A DNA stretch of 7,180 nucleotides from Myxococcaceae bacterium (GTDB taxonomy: Bacteria; Myxococcota; Myxococcia; Myxococcales; Myxococcaceae), in NCBI GenBank assembly GCA_018262385.1, contig JAGSPQ010000169.1:1-7180 (forward strand), given 5' to 3'. Shown one piece after another: positions 1 to 7,032 of the stretch. The notes beneath the pieces were generated by a model. That model searched no databases, was not told the origin of the DNA, and saw only the letters and a list, made by a program, of their open reading frames with translations. The position numbers were made by a program, and so were the translations under genes. Every line of letters starts with the position of its first letter. Positions within the stretch are counted from its first letter, which is position 1.

Positions 1-1
1 C

Positions 2-1972
2 TTCGAGCCGCTGGTGGTCACCGACGCGCAGGGCCGCGCCACCGTGCCGGTGAAGGTGCCCGACCGGCTCACCTCGTGGCGGGTGCTCGCGCTGGCCCAC
101 TCGCGCCAGGGCGGCCAGGCCGGCGCGGTGACCTCCTTCCTCGGCACCCTGCCCACCTACGTCGACCCGGTGGTGCCGGGCTTCCTGATCGCCGGCGACG
201 AGGTGCGGCTGCCGGTGCAGCTGATCAACACCACCGCCAGCGAGGTGAGCACCACCTTGAAGCTCTCGGCGCTGAACGCGACCCTCTCGGCGCTGGGCGG
301 CGCGGTGAAGATCCCGGCCGACGGCAACAGCCTGCAGTACGTGACCCTGAAGACCACCCGCCCCGGCACCACCGCCTTCAAGGCCGTGCTCGGAGACACC
401 GACGCGGTCGAGCGCACCATCGACGTCAAGCCGGCGGGGAAGCTGCAGACCACCTCGGCCGGCAGCACGCTCGCCGCTCCGCGCGAGGTCGAGCTGGTCG
501 GCCCCGCCGAGGCGCTCGAGGGCAGCGAGGCGGTGCGGCTGCAGGTGTTCCCCGGCGCGCTCGCCCTCGTCCGATCCGAGCTGTCGGCGGCGCCCAACCG
601 CGGCGGCGTGGCGGACGACGCCTACACCCTGCTGCTCACCGGTCGGGCCGCGGCGCTGCTGCAGTCGCTCGGCGCCGAGCCGGCGAAGGACGTGATCCGC
701 GATCTGTCGGTGCTGTCGACCCAGCGGGCGATCCGCCACGCGCGATCTCCCGACGTCCCCAGCGCGGTGCTGCTCGCCGAGGCGGCGCTCGCCCACCCGG
801 ACAACCCGGTGCTGGCGCGGCTGGGAGAGCGGCTGGCCGCCCAGGTCGCCGCCGCCCAGCGCCCCGACGGAACCTGCCAGGGCGCCGATGGCTGGACCCT
901 GCAGCGGCTGCTGGTCACCACCGGCGCCTGCGTCCAGGCGGTGCGGGCGGCGCACAGCTCGCCGGCCCAGAAGCAGCGGGCCACCGCGGTGGCGATTCGC
1001 GCCCAGGGAGCCTTCGAGCGGAACCTCGCGCGGATCGACGACGGCTACACCGCGGCGGCGATCCTCGCCAGCGGCGCGGCCAGCGGGACGATCGCCGACG
1101 CGCTGAAGGAGAAGACGCTCAAAGGGATCGCGCCCGGCACCGACGGGGCGAAGTTCCTTCAGGTCGAGACCGGGGTGGAGCGGGCCGACGGCAGCCGGCC
1201 GTCGATCGCCGAGGCGACCGCGCTGGCGGTGCTCGCGCTGCAGGGCGACGCGAAGCAGGCCGCGGTGGTGGCCGACCTCGGCACCTGGCTGCTCGCCAAC
1301 TACTCCCCCGTCTACGGCTGGGGCGATGGGCAGGCCAACCTGGTCGCGCTGCGCGCGGTCACCGCGCTGTTCAAGACCCCGGTGCCTGCAAACGTGAAGA
1401 TCTCGCTCGAGCGCGACGGACAGCCGGTGGTCAGCGGAGTGCTCGACGCCGCCCACCTCCACGACGTGCTCACCCTCGAGGCGCTGGTCCCCGGCAGCGG
1501 CGGCAAGCACCGCTGGGGCGTGAAGGCCGATCCGGCGGTGCCCGGCTTAGGCTTCGCGCTGACGCTGATCGCCCACGTCCCGTGGAAAGACGAGCCGGGC
1601 AGCGGGCTCGAGTTCACCTCGAAGCTCCCGGCGAAGCTGGAGGTCGGCAAGCCGGCCGAGCTGGAGCTGACCGTCGCCGCGCCCGCCAACACCGCCACCC
1701 GGCTGCGCCTGGCGCTCCCCGCCGGGGTGCAGGCCGACTCGCCCTCGCTCGACGCGCTGGTGACCGGCCGCAGCGTCTCGCACTTCGAGACCGAGGACGG
1801 GGCGATCACCCTCCACCTCGTCGCGCTCCGCCCCGGGGCCACCCTCCAGGCGAAGCTGAAGGTGGTCCCCACCCTCGCCGGCACCCTCCACGCCGCCGCC
1901 ACCACCCTCGAGCCCGAGGGCCGCCCCCAGCAGGGCAGCGCCTTCAAGTCGGCGGTCTGGGTGGTGAAATAG
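2..1972 (+). CDS. Alpha-2-macroglobulin-like protein, C-terminal part (5' end outside window)
   Basis: The frame is open from base 2 to the TAG at 1970-1972, giving 656 visible residues; the true start lies upstream. The opening FEPLVVTDAQG followed by VPDRLTSWRVLALA matches the macroglobulin segment that precedes the thioester domain in bacterial alpha-2-macroglobulins. A helical, toroid-like region follows (about residues 175-465), with repeat-type helices such as EATALAVLALQG and YGWGDGQANLVALRAV. The end (about 540-656) is beta-rich, with LPAGVQ and LAGTLHAAATTLEPEG, like the receptor-binding-type terminal domain. Family members are large periplasmic or envelope proteins thought to trap foreign proteases, often encoded beside penicillin-binding protein 1C. 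The CxEQ thioester motif is absent; the only two cysteines visible (codons at 875 and 929) are not in that context, so covalent trapping is unlikely. Signal peptide and N-terminal domains cannot be seen. The family is clear; the exact subtype is not. Confidence 0.86.
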   Translation, partial: FEPLVVTDAQGRATVPVKVPDRLTSWRVLALAHSRQGGQAGAVTSFLGTLPTYVDPVVPGFLIAGDEVRLPVQLINTTASEVSTTLKLSALNATLSALGGAVKIPADGNSLQYVTLKTTRPGTTAFKAVLGDTDAVERTIDVKPAGKLQTTSAGSTLAAPREVELVGPAEALEGSEAVRLQVFPGALALVRSELSAAPNRGGVADDAYTLLLTGRAAALLQSLGAEPAKDVIRDLSVLSTQRAIRHARSPDVPSAVLLAEAALAHPDNPVLARLGERLAAQVAAAQRPDGTCQGADGWTLQRLLVTTGACVQAVRAAHSSPAQKQRATAVAIRAQGAFERNLARIDDGYTAAAILASGAASGTIADALKEKTLKGIAPGTDGAKFLQVETGVERADGSRPSIAEATALAVLALQGDAKQAAVVADLGTWLLANYSPVYGWGDGQANLVALRAVTALFKTPVPANVKISLERDGQPVVSGVLDAAHLHDVLTLEALVPGSGGKHRWGVKADPAVPGLGFALTLIAHVPWKDEPGSGLEFTSKLPAKLEVGKPAELELTVAAPANTATRLRLALPAGVQADSPSLDALVTGRSVSHFETEDGAITLHLVALRPGATLQAKLKVVPTLAGTLHAAATTLEPEGRPQQGSAFKSAVWVVK

Positions 1973-1979
1973 CGCGGGA

Positions 1980-2004
1980 AATCGGGAGGGAAACAGGCCC
2001 GATT
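1980..2004 (+). terminator. Weak stem-loop after the macroglobulin gene, possible terminator
   Basis: AATCGGG (1980-1986) and CCCGATT (1998-2004) form a perfect 7-bp inverted repeat with an 11-base loop, starting 8 bases after the stop codon. No T-tract follows, so it is not a canonical intrinsic terminator. A second, weaker 5-bp repeat lies just downstream (CGGGT 2012-2016, ACCCG 2026-2030). The placement fits transcript 3'-end processing or weak termination, but this is inferred from position only. Confidence 0.3.
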
Positions 2005-2053
2005 CGTAAGCCGGGTTCACAGAGGACCCGAAAGAGGCCGTCGGAGCGCCGCC

Positions 2054-2059
2054 GATAAT
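2054..2059 (+). promoter_or_regulatory. Candidate -10 box of the LysM gene
   Basis: GATAAT at 2054-2059 resembles a sigma-70 -10 element and stands out in GC-rich sequence. The ATG begins at 2066, so a transcript starting at the usual distance would begin at or next to the start codon, implying a leaderless mRNA. No TTGACA-like element is found at the proper distance upstream (around 2031-2036), and no good Shine-Dalgarno lies before the ATG; the nearest GGAG is at 2043-2046, too far away. The call is speculative. Confidence 0.25.
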
Positions 2060-2065
2060 CCCTCC

Positions 2066-2692
2066 ATGAACTACACGATCCGCCGCGGCGACACCCTCAG
2101 CGCGCTGGCCAACCGGTTCCACACCACCGTCGGCGCCCTCGCGAAGGCCAATGGGATCAAGAACGTCAACCTGATCTACACCGGGGCCAAGCTCCACGTG
2201 GACGGGTTCGACCGCCCGAAGAGCCCCAGCGCTCCGGCCCACAAGCCCTCGAAGCCCAGCGGCCCCGATGCTCCGTCCGGTTCGATCGTCGGCGGGAAGA
2301 TCCACGCCACCGCCGCGATGAAGCGCCTCGCCGAGGCCGGCAAGCAGGTCGCGCTGAGCATGGGCGGCTACCGGGGCCAGGGTTGGTGCGCGACGGGCGT
2401 CAGCCGGGCGGTCAGCCGGGCCCTCGGGCTGTCGGTGCACGGCAACGGCAACCAGATCGACAACAACCTGCCGAAGAGCAAGTTCAAGCAGGTCCACATC
2501 TCGCTGGCCGAGGCGCTGAAGATCCCCGGCCTGATCCTCACCTGGGAACGGACCTCCAGCACCCTGGGCGCCAAGTACGGGCACACCGCGATCACCACCG
2601 GCGACGGCCGCTCGTCGACCAGCGACTTCATCGAGCGGGACACGCTGCACGCCGGTGGCCGCTCGGGCCTGAAGATCTTCGTCCCGATCTAG
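2066..2692 (+). CDS. LysM-domain protein with a CHAP/NlpC-P60-like Cys/His domain, putative peptidoglycan hydrolase
   Basis: The 208-residue protein starts with a LysM module (residues 2-46: YTIRRGDTLSALANRF, then AKANGI and IYTGAKLHV), which binds N-acetylglucosamine polymers such as peptidoglycan. A Pro/Ser/Lys-rich linker follows (about 50-75). The C-terminal half carries GWCATGVSRAV (Cys108) and YGHTAITTGDG (His173). A Cys at a helix start followed about 65 residues later by a His in a beta strand is the arrangement of papain-like amidases/endopeptidases (CHAP, NlpC/P60), so cell-wall cleavage is likely but the exact bond is unknown. The ATG is well supported because LysM begins immediately after it and no in-frame start lies nearby upstream. 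There is no signal peptide or membrane segment, so it may act like an endolysin, leave by lysis or a dedicated secretion route, or work on other bacteria. The LysM call is firm; the catalytic class is inferred from two residues and their spacing. Confidence 0.88.
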   Translation: MNYTIRRGDTLSALANRFHTTVGALAKANGIKNVNLIYTGAKLHVDGFDRPKSPSAPAHKPSKPSGPDAPSGSIVGGKIHATAAMKRLAEAGKQVALSMGGYRGQGWCATGVSRAVSRALGLSVHGNGNQIDNNLPKSKFKQVHISLAEALKIPGLILTWERTSSTLGAKYGHTAITTGDGRSSTSDFIERDTLHAGGRSGLKIFVPI

Positions 2693-2700
2693 GACGCGCT

Positions 2701-3354
2701 TCAGCCCGCCCAGTGCCGGGTGCTGATGATCCCGAAGTGCAGCCCCGCCGCCAGCAGCACCATCAGGTGGAAGATCTCGTGGTACCCGAACACCCGCGGG
2801 TCGGGGTTGGGCCACCGCCGCGCGTACACCGCCGCGCCGGCAATGTAGATGACTGCGCTGGCAGCCACCGCCAGCGTGGTCGGCCAACCGAAGACCACCG
2901 GCAGCTCGAACACCAGCGGCAACGCCGAGAGCCCGAGCACCACGTAGGTCGCCGCTCGCAGCAGCCGGGGCATGTCCGTCCAGAGCACGAACGCCACCAC
3001 CCCGACGATCGCGCTGATCCACATCGCCCACAGCAGGCCGTTCGAGCGATGGGCCGGGGGAGTCAGGGTCCAGATCCCGGTGTAGCTGCCGGCGATGAGG
3101 AAGAAGATCCCCGAGTGGTCGATGCGGCGCAGGATCCGCCGCGCCCCGTAGCTCCACATCGGCCGGTGGTAGAGCGCCGACATCCCGAGCATCAGCGTCA
3201 GCGTGGCGGCGTAGACCACTCCGCCCAGGTAGGCCTCGCCGGTCAGGGGCGAGAGCACCAGCGCCGTCGACGCGGCGAGCGCGGTGCAGAAGCCGATGAA
3301 GTGAAAGACGCCGCGGAGCTTCGGCTTGACCTTCGAGGGGACGTAGGCGCTCAA
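2701..3354 (-). CDS. Hemolysin III / PAQR-family membrane protein (YqfA/TrhA-like)
   Basis: The 217-residue protein has about seven hydrophobic helices (roughly 16-36, 42-58, 80-97, 107-124, 131-152, 158-175, 193-211). It carries the metal-site motifs of the PAQR/CREST superfamily: SALYH (S59, H63), RRIDHSGIFFLIAGSYT (D79, H80) and FGYHEIFHLMVLLAAGLHF (H192, H196). Bacterial hemolysin III proteins are inner-membrane proteins of about 200-220 residues; their in vivo role is unsettled, with links to membrane fluidity and lipid homeostasis rather than true haemolysis. The start is a TTG at 3352-3354 that overlaps the TGA of the upstream AAA+ gene as TTGA; no ATG or GTG lies near the expected N-terminus, and GGAAG sits just upstream inside the AAA+ gene, a bit close for a standard Shine-Dalgarno. 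Translation is therefore probably coupled to the ATPase gene. The stop is 8 bp from that of the convergent LysM gene. Confidence 0.94.
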   Translation of the reverse strand: MSAYVPSKVKPKLRGVFHFIGFCTALAASTALVLSPLTGEAYLGGVVYAATLTLMLGMSALYHRPMWSYGARRILRRIDHSGIFFLIAGSYTGIWTLTPPAHRSNGLLWAMWISAIVGVVAFVLWTDMPRLLRAATYVVLGLSALPLVFELPVVFGWPTTLAVAASAVIYIAGAAVYARRWPNPDPRVFGYHEIFHLMVLLAAGLHFGIISTRHWAG

Positions 3355-5096
3355 CGCTCTTCCATCAACAGCTTGAGCTCCTTGATTCGTCGGGTGACGA
3401 AGTCGCGGTCGAGCTTGGCGAACGCCTCGGGCAGCAGCGCCTTGCTGGTGCACTCCTGCACCGCGACCAGGTTCTGCAGCTCGATCTCGTTCGGGTAGGT
3501 CGGCGGCATGAAGTCTTTGAGCACCGCGTCGACGTCGGCCTCGGTCACCGCGTCGCGGCCGTCGGTCACCGCCCGGAACTTCGAGCGGACCAGGATCGCC
3601 TCGATGTCCGCGCCCGACATCGTCCGGCCCTTGGTGAGCTCGGCGAAGTTCGGCACGTCGACCGGCACGTGGGTCTTGCGCTGCATCGCCTTGAACAGGT
3701 CGAGCCGCTCGGGGTCGTTCTGCGGGTAGAAGAGGCCGATGTGCTCCTCGGCGCGGCCCTGGCGCTTCAAGTCGATCGGCAGCAGGTCCGGCCGGCAGGT
3801 GAGCAGGAACCAGATGATCTTCCCGCGGTACTCGGTGTTGCCCATGAAGCTGGCGATCGAGCCGAAGATCCGGCTGCTGGTGCCCGAGTCGCCGCCCGAG
3901 TCGCGGTTGCCCAAGAACGCGTCGGCCTCGTCGATCATCACCGCCACCGGCCACAGCGCCTTGAGGATGTTGAAGATCTTCTCGAGGTTCGCCTCGGTGA
4001 CGCCCTGCCACTGGCTGCGGAAGTTGAGGAACTTCACGCACGGCACCCCGATGTCGCCGGCGAAGCAGGTCACCATGTACGTCTTGCCGGTGCCGACCGG
4101 GCCCGAGACCAGGTAGCCCATCGGCATCACCTCGATCTTCCCCTTCTTCAGCGCCGCCGCCGCGTTGCGCAGCATCCCCTTCGCCATCGCGTGGCCGGAG
4201 ACCGAGTCGAGGTTGTGCGCCGGCTCGATGAACTCCAGCAGCCCGTGGCACTCGGCCTGGATGATCTCTTTCTTCTTTTCCTTCAGCACGTCGGCGGTGA
4301 TGCGGTTGCCGCCTTCGATCGCCTCGTTGAGCACCCGGTCGAGGTTGATCCGCGAGAGGCCGGCGGTCATCTTCGCCAGCGCCGGCATCCCCAGGTCCGA
4401 GATGGTCGGCAGCTTCTTCCCCTCGAGCTTCCACTTCACGAACTCGAGCCGCTCGGGCTCGGTCGGCAGCGAGATCTCGATGTTCGCCACGTACGGGTTG
4501 CGGGTGATCCGCGGATTCACCTCGGCGAGGTTCTCGATGATCAGCACCACGCTGACGTCGCCGCCCAGCAGCTGCGGATCCGACGCCCACTTCACCAGCG
4601 TCGCGAGCACGAACCGGTCTTCCGGCGACAGGTGGCTCATCTCGCCGGCCGGAGCGAGCGTCTCGGCGTAGTCGATGATCAACGCCATCGACTTGCCGTC
4701 GGTGACCCGCATCCGCAGGTAGTTCTCGAGGATCTGCAGCGCGCGACCCGGATCGCGCGGCATCACCTTGCTGTAGTCGGTGCCGTACATCACGTCGTAA
4801 CCGGCGAGCACCCGCGACAGATCCTTCTGGGTCTCGGGGTCCGACGCGCGGATCCCCGAGCTGCGGTCGTAGAAGACGACGTGATCCCGCCCGCCGAACA
4901 GCTCGTCGGCGAGGAAGGCGCGCAGGTTTCCGAACCCCCGGCTGCCGTCCTCGGCGGTGACCGGCTGCAGATCCCTCACCGCGCCGTAGACGAGAAAGGT
5001 GCTGACCGTTCGGGTGTAGTAGCGCTGGGCGAGCTTCTGCGCCCACGCGGGCAGATCGCCGAGCGGGTCATTCTTGGAGCGTTTGGCCTTGGGCAC
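3351..5096 (-). CDS. Tandem AAA+ ATPase with degenerate first module (Ycf46-like layout)
   Basis: The protein is 581 residues. The C-terminal module is a complete classical AAA domain: Walker A GPVGTGKT (332-339), Walker B VAVMIDEADAF (384-394), sensor-1/second-region-of-homology TCRPDLLPIDLKRQGR (433-448, with R445/R448 as arginine-finger candidates) and the sensor-2 region MSGADIEA (493-500). The N-terminal module (about 25-225) looks like a second P-loop domain: a strand STFLVYGAV, a Walker-B-like MALIIDYAET (137-146), and VVLIIENLAEV followed by IEISLPTEPERLEF, but no GxxxxGK[ST]. A helical bundle (about 228-295) joins them. A dead N-terminal P-loop plus an active AAA domain resembles the Ycf46-type ATPases of cyanobacteria and plastids, though this resemblance is from memory. 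Such proteins remodel protein complexes; the substrate is unknown. The start is GTG at 5094-5096, preceded by CGAGGA at Shine-Dalgarno distance. It lies 28 bp after the kinase stop and overlaps the hemolysin III start, so it is the middle gene of an operon. Confidence 0.93.
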   Translation of the reverse strand: MPKAKRSKNDPLGDLPAWAQKLAQRYYTRTVSTFLVYGAVRDLQPVTAEDGSRGFGNLRAFLADELFGGRDHVVFYDRSSGIRASDPETQKDLSRVLAGYDVMYGTDYSKVMPRDPGRALQILENYLRMRVTDGKSMALIIDYAETLAPAGEMSHLSPEDRFVLATLVKWASDPQLLGGDVSVVLIIENLAEVNPRITRNPYVANIEISLPTEPERLEFVKWKLEGKKLPTISDLGMPALAKMTAGLSRINLDRVLNEAIEGGNRITADVLKEKKKEIIQAECHGLLEFIEPAHNLDSVSGHAMAKGMLRNAAAALKKGKIEVMPMGYLVSGPVGTGKTYMVTCFAGDIGVPCVKFLNFRSQWQGVTEANLEKIFNILKALWPVAVMIDEADAFLGNRDSGGDSGTSSRIFGSIASFMGNTEYRGKIIWFLLTCRPDLLPIDLKRQGRAEEHIGLFYPQNDPERLDLFKAMQRKTHVPVDVPNFAELTKGRTMSGADIEAILVRSKFRAVTDGRDAVTEADVDAVLKDFMPPTYPNEIELQNLVAVQECTSKALLPEAFAKLDRDFVTRRIKELKLLMEER

Positions 5097-5103
5097 GAAG
5101 AGT

Positions 5104-5109
5104 CCTCGT
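5104..5109 (-). promoter_or_regulatory. Ribosome binding site of the AAA+ gene
   Basis: Read on the - strand, CGAGGA lies about seven bases before the GTG at 5094-5096, inside the 28-bp gap after the kinase stop codon. It supports GTG as the start rather than a later codon. It also shows that the ATPase is translated from the kinase transcript by its own initiation signal. Confidence 0.55.
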
Positions 5110-5124
5110 TTGGGGCGCGGACGA

Positions 5125-7032
5125 TTACTTCTTCTTCATCTTGGTGATCAGCCGCGTGTACTCGTTGCCTTCTTTGACTTCGACCGTCTCGATCACCGTC
5201 TCATAACCATCGGCGACCACCATCACCGTCAACGTCCCCGCCGCGACCGGCACCAGGTGCGGCCCGGGCTTCAGCTGGGTGTCGTCCTCTTCCTTGATCG
5301 GGGTGCCGTTGATGTTCACCTGCACCCCCGCCGTCGCGTCGGAAGGGATCTCGATGTACAGCAGCCCGCGCGCGCCGCCCCGGAGGGAGACCACCCCGAC
5401 CGTGGCCAGCAGCAGCGCCAGCACCACCCCACCGATCGCGAGGAACCTGGTCTTGTTCGAACCCGGGCGCGCCGGCGCCTCGTCGACGTGGGTGATGATC
5501 CCCACCGCAGGACGCCCCGGCTTTCCGGCCGGAACCGTCGGCAGCGCCGCGATCGATCGCCCGCCCTGCCGCCGCGCCGGAGGCACCGCCGGCCGCCCCG
5601 AGGGGCCGGTGTCCGCCCCGCTGCTGCCGGGCATCATCATCGTCGCGTTGCCCAGGCCCTCGACCGGATCTCCGAAGTTCGCCGGCAGCGGGCGGCCCTG
5701 CGGAGGCGGCCGCACCGCCTCGGTCATCAGCTCCGAGTCGGCGGTGTCGTGCGGCAGCGGGGGCCGCTGATCGCCGCTGGACTTGCGCGCCGGCAGCGAG
5801 AACAAGGTCGCGTCGGTGCCGACCTCATCCTCCAGCACCGGATCCGCGTCGATCGAGTCGGACGGCTTCTGGCCGAACATGTCCTGCCCGTCGGCCAGCA
5901 TCGTGTGCTCTTCCTTCTCGTTGCTGAGCATCGGCGCCACCGCGGTCAGCCGCGGCAGGCTCGGGGTGCGCGTCGGCGGGGGCTGCGGCGCCATCGTCGG
6001 CGCGCTCTGCGGAGTCAGCTGCGGCGGAGGGATGTTCCGCGCGCTCACCCGGGGGTTGGCCTGGGTCGACGCCGGGCCGATCATCGGGGGCGACATCTGC
6101 GGCACCAGGTGCTGCGCGGCGCCGGTCGGGACGTTGGTGATCGAGCTCGAGCCGGGCACCATCTGGCTGGGAGCCGGCACCGCGCCGTGGCCGAAGCCCA
6201 TCTCGGCCGCGACCAGCATCCCCTCGGGCGCGCGAATGTCGCCGTACTCCATCATCCGCTGCTTCTCGCGCTCGTACTCTTCGGCGAACGTCGCCTTCAT
6301 GTACTGGGCGAGATCCTTGCGGCTGAAGATCGATTCACTGGTGATGAGGAAGCGCTGCAGGTCATCGCCCAGCTCGCTCGCGTACTGGTAGCGATCGTCG
6401 ACGTCCTTCGCCAGCGCCTTCATCACGATCTTCTCGAGCGCCTCGGGGATCTTCCGGTTGTAGGTGGTCGGCGGCAGCACCTCGACCTTGCGGACCTTCT
6501 CCAGCACCGAGAAGTCCGAGTCGCCCACGAACAGCCGCTCGCCGGTGAGCATCTCGTAGAGGCACACCCCGATCGCGAACACGTCGCTGCGGCGGTCGAG
6601 CGGCAGCCCGCGAATCTGCTCGGGGCTCATGTAGCCGAACTTCCCTTTCAGGATTCCGGCCTGGGTCTTGGTCGCCTTGCCCGCCGCCTTGGCGATGCCG
6701 AAGTCGATCACCTTGACCTCGCCGTCGTAGCTGATCAGCGCGTTCTGCGGCGAGACGTCGCGGTGGACGATGCCCATGTCGCGGCCCTGCCGATCCTTCT
6801 GGCGGTGCGCGTAGTCGAGCCCTTCACAGCACTTGGCGATCGAGTAGCAGGTCAGCGGAATCGGAGACGGCTCGCCCTTCTTGCGGCAGCGATCGAACAC
6901 CGCCCGCATGTCCGTCCCCGAGATGTATTCCATCGCGATGAAGTACGAGCTGCTGATCTGCGCCAGCTCGTAGACCTGGGCGATGTTGGCGTGGTTCAGC
7001 TGAACCGTGATCTTCGCCTCGTCGATGAACAT
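5125..7032 (-). CDS. Receptor-type Ser/Thr protein kinase with membrane anchor and PEGA-like domain (frame downstream of an internal stop)
   Basis: Given from the first ATG after an in-frame TAG; the real gene extends past the window edge. Numbering from that ATG (635 residues), the kinase motifs are the alpha-C Glu in FIDEAKI (E5), catalytic loop IVHRDVSPQNAL (H90, D92, N97), DFGIAKA (110-116), GYMSPEQ (133-139) and SDVFAIGVCLYEMLTGERLF (149-168). The lobe ends near 245. A long Pro/Ser/Gln-rich linker (about 285-525) follows, then one membrane helix (530-550), then a beta-rich PEGA-like domain (557-630: LLYIEIPSDATAGVQVNING, PGPHLVPVAAG, VADGYETVIETVEV) likely outside the cytoplasm. Such Hanks-type kinases phosphorylate Ser/Thr in response to envelope signals. 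The Gly-rich loop and VAIK lysine needed for ATP binding lie upstream of this ATG, so this portion alone should be inactive. It is the first visible gene of the operon with the AAA+ ATPase, a plausible partner or substrate. Confidence 0.9.
   Translation of the reverse strand: MFIDEAKITVQLNHANIAQVYELAQISSSYFIAMEYISGTDMRAVFDRCRKKGEPSPIPLTCYSIAKCCEGLDYAHRQKDRQGRDMGIVHRDVSPQNALISYDGEVKVIDFGIAKAAGKATKTQAGILKGKFGYMSPEQIRGLPLDRRSDVFAIGVCLYEMLTGERLFVGDSDFSVLEKVRKVEVLPPTTYNRKIPEALEKIVMKALAKDVDDRYQYASELGDDLQRFLITSESIFSRKDLAQYMKATFAEEYEREKQRMMEYGDIRAPEGMLVAAEMGFGHGAVPAPSQMVPGSSSITNVPTGAAQHLVPQMSPPMIGPASTQANPRVSARNIPPPQLTPQSAPTMAPQPPPTRTPSLPRLTAVAPMLSNEKEEHTMLADGQDMFGQKPSDSIDADPVLEDEVGTDATLFSLPARKSSGDQRPPLPHDTADSELMTEAVRPPPQGRPLPANFGDPVEGLGNATMMMPGSSGADTGPSGRPAVPPARRQGGRSIAALPTVPAGKPGRPAVGIITHVDEAPARPGSNKTRFLAIGGVVLALLLATVGVVSLRGGARGLLYIEIPSDATAGVQVNINGTPIKEEDDTQLKPGPHLVPVAAGTLTVMVVADGYETVIETVEVKEGNEYTRLITKMKKK

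Noticed and set aside
869..940. GTCQGADGW and TTGACVQAV as possible thioester sites
   Set aside because: Thioester formation needs CxEQ; neither Cys is followed by Glu-Gln at the right spacing.
76..2058. Long + strand open frame of 660 codons overlapping the macroglobulin gene
   Set aside because: The translation is dominated by Arg, Gly, Ala and Pro with no recognisable motif, as expected for an alternative frame of a GC-rich gene. The other frame has clear macroglobulin features.
2663..2690. Short inverted repeats (TCGGG/CCCGA and AGATC/GATCT) near the end of the LysM gene as a terminator
   Set aside because: Stems are only 5 bp, lie within coding sequence, are mutually exclusive, and are not followed by a T-tract.
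1547..3157. 536-codon - strand open frame across the macroglobulin and LysM genes
   Set aside because: No motif, skewed composition, and it crosses two well-supported genes on the other strand and one on the same strand.
3355..5046. Hemolysin III frame stays open far upstream, giving an apparent 781-residue protein fused to it
   Set aside because: The added part is Arg/Gly/Ala-rich noise lying in the ATPase gene's other frame. The family length (about 217 residues) and the TTGA overlap place the start at 3354.
3669..5147. 492-codon + strand open frame antisense to the ATPase gene
   Set aside because: It is rich in His, Arg, Leu and Val with no domain signature. The opposite strand encodes a full AAA+ protein with Walker motifs over the same bases.
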